NCBI RefSeq assembly: GCF_027947575.1
Contig: NZ_CP116256.1
Coordinates: 5,642,001-5,706,000, forward strand
Direction: 5' to 3'
Length of the DNA: 64,000 nt
From: Streptomyces rubrogriseus
Lineage (GTDB): Bacteria > Actinomycetota > Actinomycetes > Streptomycetales > Streptomycetaceae
Shown here piece by piece: positions 42,489 through 51,299 of this stretch (positions are counted from its first letter, which is position 1; each line of letters starts with the position of its first letter). The notes under the pieces are model-generated. The model made no database searches. It worked only from the letters and a program-made list of their open reading frames with translations, and was not told the DNA's origin. The position numbers and the translations under genes are program-made.

Positions 42489-43430
42489 CTACGCCGGGGA
42501 GCGCAGCGCCGGCCGGTCCAGCGTCAAGGTGCCCGCGTCCGCGTCGAGTTCCGCCGGTACGCCGAAGGGGACGGTCAGCGCCCCCTCGCAGTGCCCGAAC
42601 CCGAAGTCCTCGACGACCGGCACGCCGAGGCCGCCGAGCCGGTCGGCCAGCAGGGGCCGCAGCCGTTCGTAGGGCTCGCACCGCGCCCACGAGCCGAGCA
42701 GCACGCCGCCGACCCCGTCGAGCCAGCCGGAGCGCAGCAACTGCGTGAGGTACCGGTCGATGCGGTACGTCTCCTCCCCCACGTCCTCCAGGCACAGCAG
42801 GCCGCCGCGCGCGGAGGGCCGGGCGTGCGGGGTGCCGAGGTCGGCGGCGAGCAGGGCGAGGCAGCCGCCCAGGGTGACGCCCCGGGCCCGGCCGGGCACC
42901 AGCGGCGTGCCGCCGGAGGTGATCACGCGGACCGTCTCCGGGGCGAACAGGGTGGCCCGCAGGTGCTCCTGGGCCCGGGCGTTCTTGATGAAGTCGATCC
43001 CGGCCGCCATCGGTCCGTGCAGGGTGACCAGGCCGAGGCGGGTGGCGAACGCCTCGTGCAGCGCGGTGATGTCGCTGAAACCGACGAACACCTTGGGACC
43101 GGCCGTGCGCATCGCCTCCCAGTCGAGCAGGTCGGCCATGCGCTGGACGCCGTACCCGCCGCGGGCGCACAGCACGGCGTCCACGGCCGGGTCGCACCAG
43201 GCGGCCTGGAGGTCGGCGGCCCGGTCGGCGTCGGTGCCCGCGAGGTAGTCGAAGGTGTCGTGCCGGTCCAGGACGTGCGGCGCCACGACCGGGTCGAGGT
43301 CCCAGCCGCGCAGCACGTCCAGGCCCGCCTGGAGCCGCTCCTCGGGCACCGGTCCGCTGGGCGCGACGACGGCCACCCGGGCGCCGGGGGCGAGCCGGGC
43401 CGGCCGGACCAGCTCCCGCACCCGGCTCAT
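42489..43430 (-). CDS. LD-carboxypeptidase (peptidase family S66)
   Basis: A 313-residue cytoplasmic serine peptidase. The signature pieces are LAPGARVAVVAPSGPV, the RGGYGVQR turn, the nucleophile strand FVGFSDITALH, the glutamate in LEDVGEETYRIDR and the late FGHCEGALTVPFG histidine. S66 enzymes remove the terminal D-Ala from muropeptides (LdcA, cell-wall recycling) or cut microcin-type peptides (MccF). The ATG at 43430 overlaps the stop of the S9 peptidase gene. With the D-aminopeptidase upstream, it supports a cell-wall-peptide salvage function. Confidence 0.93.
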   Translation of the reverse strand: MSRVRELVRPARLAPGARVAVVAPSGPVPEERLQAGLDVLRGWDLDPVVAPHVLDRHDTFDYLAGTDADRAADLQAAWCDPAVDAVLCARGGYGVQRMADLLDWEAMRTAGPKVFVGFSDITALHEAFATRLGLVTLHGPMAAGIDFIKNARAQEHLRATLFAPETVRVITSGGTPLVPGRARGVTLGGCLALLAADLGTPHARPSARGGLLCLEDVGEETYRIDRYLTQLLRSGWLDGVGGVLLGSWARCEPYERLRPLLADRLGGLGVPVVEDFGFGHCEGALTVPFGVPAELDADAGTLTLDRPALRSPA

Positions 43431-45394
43431 CGGGTCAGCTCCAGGGCGGGGACGCCGGGCGGGGTCAGCCCGAAGACCTGGGCGTAGAGGGACAGCTCCG
43501 CCTCCAGCGCGCGCACCATGGTCTCCGCGCGGCGGAAGCCGTGCCCCTCGCCCTCGAAGGCGAGGTAGGCGTGGGGTACTCCGCGGCCCGCCATGCGGTC
43601 GAGGAACCGCTCGCACTGCACGGGCGGGCAGATCACGTCGTCCAGTCCCTGGAGCAGCAGGAACGGGGCGGTGACGCGCTCGGCGTGCTCGGCGGGCGAC
43701 CGGTCGGTGTAGCGGTCCGGGACCTCGGCGTACGGGCCGATCAGGCTCTCCAGGTACTGCGACTCGAAGTCGTGGGTCTCGCCGGTCCCCCAGCCGGTCA
43801 GGTCGAGGATCGGGTAGCTGATCGTGCCGCAGGCGTAGACGTCGGTGGTGGCCAGTGACGCGGCGGAGGTCCAGCCGCCCGCGCTGCCGCCGCGCACGGC
43901 GAGCCGCTCCCGGTCGGCGGTGCCCTCGTCGGCGAGGGCGAGCGCGACGGCGGCGCAGTCCTCGACGTCGACCACGCCCCACTGTTCGCGCAGCCGGTTG
44001 CGGTACTCCCTGCCGTGGCCGCTGGAACCCCCGTAGTTGACCTCGGCGACGCCGATGCCGCGGGAGGTGAAGTAGGCGATCTCCAGGTCGAGGACGAGCG
44101 GGGAACGGCTGGTGGGGCCGCCGTGCGCCCAGATGACGTACGGCGGCAGTTCGCCGTCCGGGGCCCGGCAGCCGGGGTGGTGCGGCGGGTAGAGGTGGGT
44201 GTGGATCTCCCGTCCGCCCGGTCCCGTGAAGGTGCGGATCCGCGGCCGCGGGTAGAACTCCGGGTCCGTGGCGTCCTCGTGCGGGGCGCCGATCACCCGG
44301 GCGCGGCCGGTGCGGGCGTCCAGCTCGACGACCTCGTAGCCGCTGCGGGGGCTCGCGCCGACGGCGGCGACGCGCTCACCGTGCGCGGCGAGGGCGGGCG
44401 CGAACTCCGTCCAGGGGCCCGCCGCGTCGACGACCTCGCCGGTCTCGGGGTCGAGTATGCCGAGGACGGCGGCGCCCCGGCCGTGCAGAACCGCGATCAG
44501 GCCGCTGTCCAGGGGCGCGAACCAGCGCTGCCCGAGCTTCCACAGCGGCCCGCCGAACTCCTCCTCGCGGGGGCACAGCGGCCGCCCGTCGCGGTAGAGG
44601 TTCCACCAGCCGGTGCGGTCGGAGGCGTACAGCAGGGTGCCGTCCGGGGCCCAGTCCGCCTGGGCGATCGACTCCTCGGGCCCGCCCGCGACGGTCCGGG
44701 CCTCCTGGAAGGTGCCCTCGGGACCGACCTCGGCGACGATCAGCTCGGTGCCGTCCCAGGGCATGCGGGGGTGGTCCCAGGCGAGCCAGGCGGCGCGACG
44801 CCCGTCGGGCGAGAGGCGGGGTCCGGTGACGAAGCGGTGCCGCTCGGGGGTCAGTTCACGGACCGCGCCCCGGTCGTCGGCCGCGGAGCCGTCCAACGGC
44901 ACCGCCACCGGCACGCGGCGCAGGTCGGTGGGCCCCTCGCCGGTGAACTCCTCCAGGACGCACCACACCTCGCCGCGCTCGGGGCGCGGGTCCGGCTCGA
45001 TCCAGCGCAGCCCGCCGCCGACCGCGGACAGCGGCGTCAGCGGACGCGGCTCGCCGCCGCCCGGGGTGAAGGCGTACAGCCGCTGGTCGGCGAAGTTCAC
45101 GAAGACCACCAGCGGGCCGGAGTCGGTCGTGGCCGCGCCCCAGGGCCGGCCGCCGTACTCGATGACGCGGCTGCGCACGTTCCACGGCGCGGGCAGCACC
45201 GGCTCCTCGGCGCCGTCGGCGTGCCGCCGCACCAGGGTGCGCCGTCCGCCCTCGGTGGGCCGGGGCGCGGTCCACCACACCTCGTCACCGACGAAGCCGA
45301 CGTCGTCGGGCCGTCCGTCGTGCGCGGCGGCGAGGGCCGCGTCGACGGGCGAGGGCCACGATCCGTATGACAGAGTCCGCACTGACTCCCCCAC
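43427..45394 (-). CDS. S9-family prolyl oligopeptidase-like peptidase
   Basis: A 655-residue cytoplasmic peptidase. An N-terminal beta-propeller of about 390 residues gates a C-terminal alpha/beta-hydrolase. The catalytic serine is in VRGGSAGGW, the aspartate in GLDDVICPP and the histidine in EGEGHGF. It cleaves short peptides, often after proline or as acylaminoacyl- or dipeptidyl-peptidase. The start is GTG at 45394, with GGAGGAG upstream. It sits 42 bp after the M20 gene and is coupled to the S66 gene. Confidence 0.93.
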   Translation of the reverse strand: MGESVRTLSYGSWPSPVDAALAAAHDGRPDDVGFVGDEVWWTAPRPTEGGRRTLVRRHADGAEEPVLPAPWNVRSRVIEYGGRPWGAATTDSGPLVVFVNFADQRLYAFTPGGGEPRPLTPLSAVGGGLRWIEPDPRPERGEVWCVLEEFTGEGPTDLRRVPVAVPLDGSAADDRGAVRELTPERHRFVTGPRLSPDGRRAAWLAWDHPRMPWDGTELIVAEVGPEGTFQEARTVAGGPEESIAQADWAPDGTLLYASDRTGWWNLYRDGRPLCPREEEFGGPLWKLGQRWFAPLDSGLIAVLHGRGAAVLGILDPETGEVVDAAGPWTEFAPALAAHGERVAAVGASPRSGYEVVELDARTGRARVIGAPHEDATDPEFYPRPRIRTFTGPGGREIHTHLYPPHHPGCRAPDGELPPYVIWAHGGPTSRSPLVLDLEIAYFTSRGIGVAEVNYGGSSGHGREYRNRLREQWGVVDVEDCAAVALALADEGTADRERLAVRGGSAGGWTSAASLATTDVYACGTISYPILDLTGWGTGETHDFESQYLESLIGPYAEVPDRYTDRSPAEHAERVTAPFLLLQGLDDVICPPVQCERFLDRMAGRGVPHAYLAFEGEGHGFRRAETMVRALEAELSLYAQVFGLTPPGVPALELTR

Positions 45395-45436
45395 TTCTCC
45401 TCCAGCTGCTTGCTCGTCCGGGCGGTGCCGGGGTCT

Positions 45437-46762
45437 TTACGCCGTGCGCAGGAAACGGTCGAGGACATGGACGCCGAAGTGCAGCGCCTCGACCGGGACC
45501 CGTTCGTCCACGCCGTGGAAGAGGGCCTGGTAGTCGAAGCCCTCGGGCAGCTTCAGCGGCGCGAACCCGTATCCGGTGATGCCGAGCCGGGAGAACTGCT
45601 TGGCGTCGGTGCCCCCGGACATGCAGTACGGCACGACGTGCCCCTCGGGCGCGAACTCCTCCACGGCCGCCCGCATCCGGGCGTACGTCGGCGAGTCCAC
45701 CGGCGCCTGGAGGGCCACCTCGCGGTGGACGAACTCCCAGTCGACGTCCGGCCCGGTGAGCCGGTCGAGGGTGCTGCGGAACTCGTCCTCGGCGCCGTAC
45801 AGGAACCGCCCGTCGACGTGGGCGACGGCCTCTCCCGGGATGACGTTGACCTTGTAACCGGCGTCCAGCATGGTCGGGTTGCTGCTGTTGCGGACGGTGG
45901 ACTCGACCAGCTTCCCGGCCTGGCCGAGCTTGTCCAGCAGGGCGTCGACGTCGCTCAGGTCGGTCTCGATGCCGTAGACGGCGGCGATCTCGGTCAGGGC
46001 CGCGCGCACGGTCGGGGTCAGGCGCAGCGGCCACGCGTGGTCGCCGATGCGGGTGAGTGCGGCGGCGAGCCGGGTGATCGCGTTCTCCCGGTTCACCTTC
46101 GAACCGTGTCCGGCGCGCCCGCGCGCGGTGAGCTTGAGCCAGCCGGTACCCCGCTCACCGGCGGCGATGGGGTAGAACTGCCGCCCGGCCCCGTCGTGGA
46201 AGGTGAACGCCCCGGACTCGCTGACGCCCTCGGTGCAGCCCTCGAACAGCGCGGCGTGCCGGTCGGCGAGGAAGCCGGAGCCGTCCTCGGCGCTGGCCTC
46301 CTCGTCCGCGGTGAAGGCGATCACCACGTCCCGCCGGGGCCGCACGCCCCGCCGGGCCCAGTCGCGGACGACGGCGAGGATCATCGCGTCCATGTTCTTC
46401 ATGTCGACCGCGCCGCGTCCCCAGACGACGCCGTCGCGGATCTCCCCGGAGAACGGGTGCACGCTCCAGTCGGCGGCCTCGGCGGGCACCACGTCCAGGT
46501 GACCGTGGACCAGCAGCGCGTCGGCCGACGGGTCGGTGCCCTCGATGCGGGCCACCACGTTGGTACGGCCAGCCGTCCGCTCCAGGAGCGTGGGCTCGAT
46601 CCCGGCCTCGGCGAGCCGCGCGGCGGCGTACTCGGCGGCCGGCCGCTCCTGGCAGTCGCCGCCGCCGCGGTTGGTGGTGTCGATCCGGATCAGCTCGGAG
46701 GTGAACCGGACGACCTCGTCCAGCGCCTGCGCGCCCGTGCCGGTGCCCGTGTGCTCAGCCAT
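45437..46762 (-). CDS. M20-family metallopeptidase
   Basis: A 441-residue di-zinc aminopeptidase or deacylase. Metal ligands are in LLVHGHLDVVP (His), GRGAVDMKN (Asp), FTADEEAS (Glu pair), SESGAF and the late LFHGVDERVP (His). A lid or dimerization domain (GWLKLTARGRAGHGSKVN) interrupts the catalytic domain, as is usual. It would hydrolyse di- or tripeptides or N-acyl amino acids. The ATG at 46762 overlaps the M55 stop by 8 bp, so it is directly coupled to the D-aminopeptidase. Confidence 0.93.
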   Translation of the reverse strand: MAEHTGTGTGAQALDEVVRFTSELIRIDTTNRGGGDCQERPAAEYAAARLAEAGIEPTLLERTAGRTNVVARIEGTDPSADALLVHGHLDVVPAEAADWSVHPFSGEIRDGVVWGRGAVDMKNMDAMILAVVRDWARRGVRPRRDVVIAFTADEEASAEDGSGFLADRHAALFEGCTEGVSESGAFTFHDGAGRQFYPIAAGERGTGWLKLTARGRAGHGSKVNRENAITRLAAALTRIGDHAWPLRLTPTVRAALTEIAAVYGIETDLSDVDALLDKLGQAGKLVESTVRNSSNPTMLDAGYKVNVIPGEAVAHVDGRFLYGAEDEFRSTLDRLTGPDVDWEFVHREVALQAPVDSPTYARMRAAVEEFAPEGHVVPYCMSGGTDAKQFSRLGITGYGFAPLKLPEGFDYQALFHGVDERVPVEALHFGVHVLDRFLRTA

Positions 46763-47588
46763 ACTGCTCCTCCACCGCCGCCGAGACGATCGTCGTGACC
46801 GCCTTGAACGTCCGGATCGCCTCGAACATCGTGTCGTGGGTGTACGCCACCTTCCGCTCCCCGACCTGCGCCACCCCGGGCACCACGGTCGCGGCCGCCG
46901 CCAGGTGCTCGGCGTCGAACTCCAGGGCGAGGGTGAACGGTCCGCCGCTCACCGGCTCGTGCCGCACCGCGAGCGCGGCTGCCTCCTTGGCCGCGGCCCG
47001 GATGTCGGCGGCGGTCCTGGCGGGCGTACGGCACACGGCCGCGTACCGCGACACATGGTCCTTGACCGCGACCTTGCGCGCCTCGGGCGCGTACCCGAGC
47101 GCGTCCTCGCAGGCCACGTCGTCGCCGGTGACCAGCACCACGGGCACTCCGTACTCGGCGACCACGTGGGCGTTGAGCAGGCCCTCGCTGGCCCGTACGT
47201 CGTTCAGCCAGACGCCGGTGAGCTGGTTGGCGAGGTAGGTGTGGGCGAGGACGCCCTCCATGCCGGCGCCCGCGTGGTACCCGATGAACGCGATGCCGTC
47301 CACGTCTCCGTGCTGGACGCCCTCCACCATGGACAGCGCCTTGTGCCGCCCGGTGAGCATCTCCGTGCGCTCGTCGAGCCGCTCCAGGAGGAGGTTGCGC
47401 ATGCTCCAGTGCGCCTCGTTGACCAGTACCTCGTCGGCGCCGCCGTCGAAGAAGCCGAGCACGGCCGCGTTCACGTCCGAGGTGAACATCGACCGGCACC
47501 GCTCCCACTGCGGTGTCCCCGGCAGCACGTCGGCCGGCCAGGTGACGCCGGTGGCGCCCTCCATGTCGGCACTGATGAGGATCTTCAT
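46755..47588 (-). CDS. M55-family D-aminopeptidase (DppA-like)
   Basis: A 277-residue zinc peptidase. The DppA metal ligands are in place: D8 and E10 in ISADMEG, H60 in VNEAHW and H105 in FIGYHAGAGM. Family members hydrolyse D-Ala-D-Ala-type and D-amino-acid-containing peptides and form a self-compartmentalized decamer. The start is ATG at 47588. A DasR-like palindrome is centred about 63 bp upstream, so this is likely the first gene of the operon M55 > M20 > S9 > S66. Confidence 0.93.
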   Translation of the reverse strand: MKILISADMEGATGVTWPADVLPGTPQWERCRSMFTSDVNAAVLGFFDGGADEVLVNEAHWSMRNLLLERLDERTEMLTGRHKALSMVEGVQHGDVDGIAFIGYHAGAGMEGVLAHTYLANQLTGVWLNDVRASEGLLNAHVVAEYGVPVVLVTGDDVACEDALGYAPEARKVAVKDHVSRYAAVCRTPARTAADIRAAAKEAAALAVRHEPVSGGPFTLALEFDAEHLAAAATVVPGVAQVGERKVAYTHDTMFEAIRTFKAVTTIVSAAVEEQYG

Positions 47589-47637
47589 GGCTCGAACCGT
47601 ACGCGCTGCCCGGCCACCTCTGCCAGGGCTGTGGATA

Positions 47638-47659
47638 ACCACCGGTGGTCTGGACCACT
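47638..47659. promoter_or_regulatory. DasR-like operator (dre) overlapping a second palindrome
   Basis: The 16-bp stretch 47644-47659 has the core tggtctggaccact and matches the DasR consensus tggtctagaccact at all but one base of that core. An adjoining 12-bp palindrome (accaccggtggt, 47638-47649) overlaps it. DasR is the GntR repressor of amino-sugar use in Streptomyces. The site lies 56-71 bp upstream of the D-aminopeptidase start, inside its only plausible promoter region. Confidence 0.65.
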
Positions 47660-47683
47660 AAAAGGGCCCCGTACGGCCTACGA

Positions 47684-48430
47684 TCAGCGCTTTCCCGGAA
47701 GCCCCAGGTCCCCGGTACCCGCCACCACCCACGTCGACGGCAGCTCGATGCGGGTGCCGTCCGTCGTGTACTCCGTGGTGACCAACGGGAGTTCACCGCT
47801 CGCCAGGACGGTGAGGCCCGCCGCGCGGAGGTACTCGGGCACCGCCTCGTCGGGGACGGCGCCGGGGGTCAGACCGTGGCGCAGGACGGGGGCGAGCTTG
47901 GCGGGCGGCCCGGCGGGCCCCTGGGCCAGACCCATCAGAACGGTCTTGGCCGCCTGGGAGGGCTCGACCAGGAAGGCGCGGCCGCGTTCGCCGAGGAGCA
48001 CGGCGAGGGCGTCGGCCAGGGACTGCCGGTCGTCGGGCTCGCACTGGTGCAGGACGCCCCGGACGTAGACGTTGGCGTCGCCCAGCTCCGCGTGCAGCGC
48101 CTGAGCCTCGGCCTTGTCGGCGGCGTCCAGCTGCCGGTACGCGGCCAGTCCGGCCGGGTCGGCTTGGCGGGCGTGGGCGAGGGCGGCGGCGGACAGGTCG
48201 GCGCCCACCACGTGCGGGAAGCGTTCGGCGAAGTAGCGGGTCTGGGTGCCGTTGCCGCAGCCCAGGTCGATCAGCGGCAGGGCGGGGTCGGCCAGGTGCG
48301 GCTCGAAGTGGGCCAGGTGGCGACCGGCGGTCAGCGTCGGCTCCGCGTCCCAGAACACCGCCCCCCGGTCCCCGGAGGCCTCGTTCCAGAAGCCCTCCCA
48401 GGCGTCCCGGTACCGACTCGTCACGCTCAT
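47684..48430 (-). CDS. Class I SAM-dependent methyltransferase
   Basis: A 248-residue methyltransferase. The SAM motif is LIDLGCGNGTQTRYFAERFP, followed by VVGADLSAAAL. The N-terminal WEGFWNEASG segment is a common feature of small-molecule methyltransferases of this size. The substrate cannot be named. The ATG at 48430 has GGGGAG upstream. The 218 bp before it hold three copies of gcgccgggcg. It precedes the peptidase operon on the same strand, but the operator between them suggests separate control. Confidence 0.88.
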   Translation of the reverse strand: MSVTSRYRDAWEGFWNEASGDRGAVFWDAEPTLTAGRHLAHFEPHLADPALPLIDLGCGNGTQTRYFAERFPHVVGADLSAAALAHARQADPAGLAAYRQLDAADKAEAQALHAELGDANVYVRGVLHQCEPDDRQSLADALAVLLGERGRAFLVEPSQAAKTVLMGLAQGPAGPPAKLAPVLRHGLTPGAVPDEAVPEYLRAAGLTVLASGELPLVTTEYTTDGTRIELPSTWVVAGTGDLGLPGKR

Positions 48431-48490
48431 GCCCGTCTCCCCAGGTGCGACGACGTACGCCCCGCCGGCGACGGGTCCGTACGGTGTATC

Positions 48491-48551
48491 GCGCCGGGCG
48501 CACGGCCACAAGCGCCGGGCGCATTCCTTCACCGGTAGTTCGCGCCGGGCG
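48491..48551. repeat. Three 10-bp direct repeats in the methyltransferase leader
   Basis: The 10-mer gcgccgggcg occurs at 48491, 48512 and 48542, with spacings of 21 and 30 bp (two and three helical turns). They lie about 60-120 bp upstream of the methyltransferase start. They are possible regulator sites. Confidence 0.4.
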
Positions 48552-48648
48552 GATTCGGGCCCCGGACCGAGCGGCGCGAGCGGGGCGGACGCGGGCAGCG
48601 CGAACCCGCGCACCCGCGGGGCTCGGTGGCCGCGCCCCGGCACGCTCG

Positions 48649-51153
48649 CTAGCGGTGCCGGGCGGGCAGTGTCAGTTCGAACCACACCGTCTTGCCCGCG
48701 CCGGTGCGGCTGGCGCCCCATTCGCGGGCGAGGGTGCTGACGACGCGCAGACCGCGCCCGGTCTCGTCGCCGGGGCCCGCGCTCTTGAGCGCGGGCAGTT
48801 CGTGGTCGTCGTCGTCCACCTCGCACAGCAGCGTGTCGGCGCGCACCAGGCGCAGCGCGACGGGGCGGCCGTGGGAGTGCCGTACGGCGTTGGTGACGAG
48901 TTCGCTGACCATCAGCTCGGCGGGGCCCACCAGCTTCGGCAGCCCCCAGTCGTGGAGTTGCTCGCGGACCGCCGCGCGGGCGCGGCCCACCTCCGCCGGG
49001 TCGCGGGCCAGGCGCCACTCGGCGACGGCGTCGGGCTCGATGCCGGTCAGCCGGGCCATCAGCAGGGCGACGTCGTCCTTGCGGCCGCCGCCGGTGCCCA
49101 GGGCCCGGATGATGGTGTCGCAGGCGTCGTCCATGGAGGCGGCCGGGTGGGCGGCGGACTCGCAGAGGGTGGCGAGGCCGACACCGATGTCCTCGCCGCG
49201 CACCTCCACCAGGCCGTCGGTGCACATCACCAGCCGGTCACCGGGCGCCACCGGGACCCGCACCGACTCGAAGGGCACCCCTCCGACGCCGATCGGCGCA
49301 CCCGTCGGCAGGTCGATCAGCTCGCTGGCGCCGTCCTCGGCACGGACCAGGACGGGCGGGATGTGGCCCGCGTTGGCGAGGTGCAGTTCCCCGGCGATGG
49401 GGTCGTACACGGCGTACAGGCAGGTCGCGAGGTGGGTGTCGCCGAGCCGCTGGGCGAGGTCGTCGAGGTTGCGCAGGAGCTGGGCCGGGGGCAGGTCGAG
49501 GCCGGCCATGGTCTGGACGGCGGTGCGCAACTGGCCCATCATCGCGGCCGAGTTGAGACCGTGCCCCATGACGTCGCCGACGACGAGGGCGGTGCGGGCG
49601 CCGGGCAGCTTGACCGCGTCGAACCAGTCGCCGCCGACCCGGCCGAGCAGTGTGCCCGGCAGGTAGCGGGTGGCGACGTCGCAGCCGGCCAGGCGCGCGG
49701 GGATGTGCGGGAGCATGCTGTCCTGGAGCGTCTCGGCGACGTTCTCCTGGTGGGTGTACATGCGCGCGTTGTCGAGTACGAGGCCCGCGCGGGCGGCGAG
49801 TTCGGCGCCGGTGACGCGGTCCATGTCGTTGAAGACGGGCCGCTCCGGGTGCCGGAGCAGGATCATGAAGCCGAGGACGACGGTGCGTGCCTTCAGCGGC
49901 ACCAGCAGCATCGAGCGGCCCGTGATGAGCGGCCGGATGTCCCGCTTCTCGAACTGGGAGGCGATGGCGTGGCCCATCTCCTCGGTGATGCGGGGCACCA
50001 GGACGGGCTCACCGGTGGTCATGCACTGGAAGAAGGGGGTGTGCGCCGGGAAGGGCATGGCCTCGCCGACCGGTACGACGTCGTCCCAGCGGCCGGGTTC
50101 GTCGGTGTGTTCCAGGGCGACCCGGTGCCACATCGTCGTCGTGTCGGGCACGCCGTCGGGGAAGCCCTCCCCGGCGACGACCTGTTCCCGCAGATAGGTG
50201 CCGGCGACGTCGGTGAAGCGTGGGACGACCGCCCGGCTCACCTCGACGATGGTCCGGGAGAGGTCCAGCGAGGTGCCGATCGCGCCGCTGACCTCGTTGA
50301 GGAACTCCAGGCGTTCGCGGACCGCGGCGTACTCCAGGTCCTCGGCCTCGTCCCGCAGCTCGTCCGGCACCGGTTCACCGGCCGCCAGGGCCCGCGCGGC
50401 CCGTTCGCGGCGCGCCCGGCGCTCGGCCCGCCGGGGCACGCCCCAGTCGGGGGTGACGGGCACCCGGTCGTGGCGGCTGAACTCCAGTACCGGGTAGCCC
50501 AGTTCGAGGACCTGCGCGACGATGCGGGCGCTCTCGCCGACGCTCATGCTGGGCAGGATCTCGGGGAGCCGGCGGGCGAGTTCGTCGGCGCCGGGGAAGT
50601 CGGTGTGCAGGGCGAACGCGGGGGCGATCCGCTCGACCACGGCCGGCCCGGCGCTGTGGTCGGTCCCGTCGGCGTAGTCCCGCCGCAGTCCGTCCGCGTC
50701 GGCGGCCAGCACGAGCAGCCGTTCCGGACCGGGGCCCACCAGGGGGTAGGCCCACCAGAGCACGTCGACGCGGTCGTCGGCCCGCACGGTCAGCCGGGCC
50801 CGGCCCGCGGCGGGGTAGGACAGCCGCCCGTCGAGGGAGGACTCCAGGCCGGGCCCCGGGCCGTCGTGGGCGGGGTACGAGCGGTAGGAGTCGTCGTGCC
50901 CGGCGCCGTCCGGTTCCGTGTCCTCGGGGAGCACGCCCGAGACGGGCAGCAGATCGGGGGCGGGCCGCCCGATCGCCTCTTCCTTGGGCAGGGCGAACAG
51001 CCGTCGTGCGCCACGGCTCCAGTGGGAGACCAGTCCGTCGCGGTCCACCACGACGACGGCCAGCGGGACACGGCCCGTCACGGGGTCGGCCGGCACGGTG
51101 TCGGGTCCGGCACGGTGGCCGGGAGGTGCGTCCCGCTCGGTGCCATGGTCCAT
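48649..51153 (-). CDS. PAS/GAF-SpoIIE-HATPase stress-signalling protein
   Basis: An 834-residue soluble signalling protein. In order: a PAS domain (residues about 30-170, with VVVVDRDGLVSHWSRGARRLF), a helical linker, a GAF domain (about 300-440), a SpoIIE-type PP2C phosphatase (GDWFDAVKL, VGDVMGHGLNSAAMM, LVMCTDGLVEVRGEDI) and a C-terminal anti-sigma-type histidine-kinase ATPase (VSELVTNAVRHS, TGRGLRVVSTLAREWGA). Such proteins act as both phosphatase and kinase for anti-anti-sigma factors and feed SigB-type regulons. The start is ATG at 51153. The nearest SigB-family gene in the window is 33 kb away. Confidence 0.93.
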   Translation of the reverse strand: MDHGTERDAPPGHRAGPDTVPADPVTGRVPLAVVVVDRDGLVSHWSRGARRLFALPKEEAIGRPAPDLLPVSGVLPEDTEPDGAGHDDSYRSYPAHDGPGPGLESSLDGRLSYPAAGRARLTVRADDRVDVLWWAYPLVGPGPERLLVLAADADGLRRDYADGTDHSAGPAVVERIAPAFALHTDFPGADELARRLPEILPSMSVGESARIVAQVLELGYPVLEFSRHDRVPVTPDWGVPRRAERRARRERAARALAAGEPVPDELRDEAEDLEYAAVRERLEFLNEVSGAIGTSLDLSRTIVEVSRAVVPRFTDVAGTYLREQVVAGEGFPDGVPDTTTMWHRVALEHTDEPGRWDDVVPVGEAMPFPAHTPFFQCMTTGEPVLVPRITEEMGHAIASQFEKRDIRPLITGRSMLLVPLKARTVVLGFMILLRHPERPVFNDMDRVTGAELAARAGLVLDNARMYTHQENVAETLQDSMLPHIPARLAGCDVATRYLPGTLLGRVGGDWFDAVKLPGARTALVVGDVMGHGLNSAAMMGQLRTAVQTMAGLDLPPAQLLRNLDDLAQRLGDTHLATCLYAVYDPIAGELHLANAGHIPPVLVRAEDGASELIDLPTGAPIGVGGVPFESVRVPVAPGDRLVMCTDGLVEVRGEDIGVGLATLCESAAHPAASMDDACDTIIRALGTGGGRKDDVALLMARLTGIEPDAVAEWRLARDPAEVGRARAAVREQLHDWGLPKLVGPAELMVSELVTNAVRHSHGRPVALRLVRADTLLCEVDDDDHELPALKSAGPGDETGRGLRVVSTLAREWGASRTGAGKTVWFELTLPARHR

Positions 51154-51264
51154 GGCGTCAGGCCCTCTCTGCCCACGGCTCCGCAAGATCTGTGTCGCCG
51201 TCACCACCGTACGGGGGTGGCCGGTGACCATGTGCGGCAACGGGGGAATTGGTGGCGCGCGAGC

Positions 51265-51292
51265 ACACCGGCGCGCGCCCGCGCGCCGGTGT
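51265..51292. terminator. Hairpin terminator after the MFS gene
   Basis: A 13-bp perfect G+C-rich inverted repeat (51265-51277 and 51280-51292) with a 2-base centre lies 8-35 bp after the MFS stop codon on the minus strand. Confidence 0.7.
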
Positions 51293-51299
51293 CGCGGTC

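Noticed and set aside
42131..43982. N-terminal extension of the S66 peptidase to 43982
   Set aside because: The upstream part overlaps the S9 peptidase gene in another frame. The ATG at 43430 begins the conserved domain and overlaps the S9 stop.
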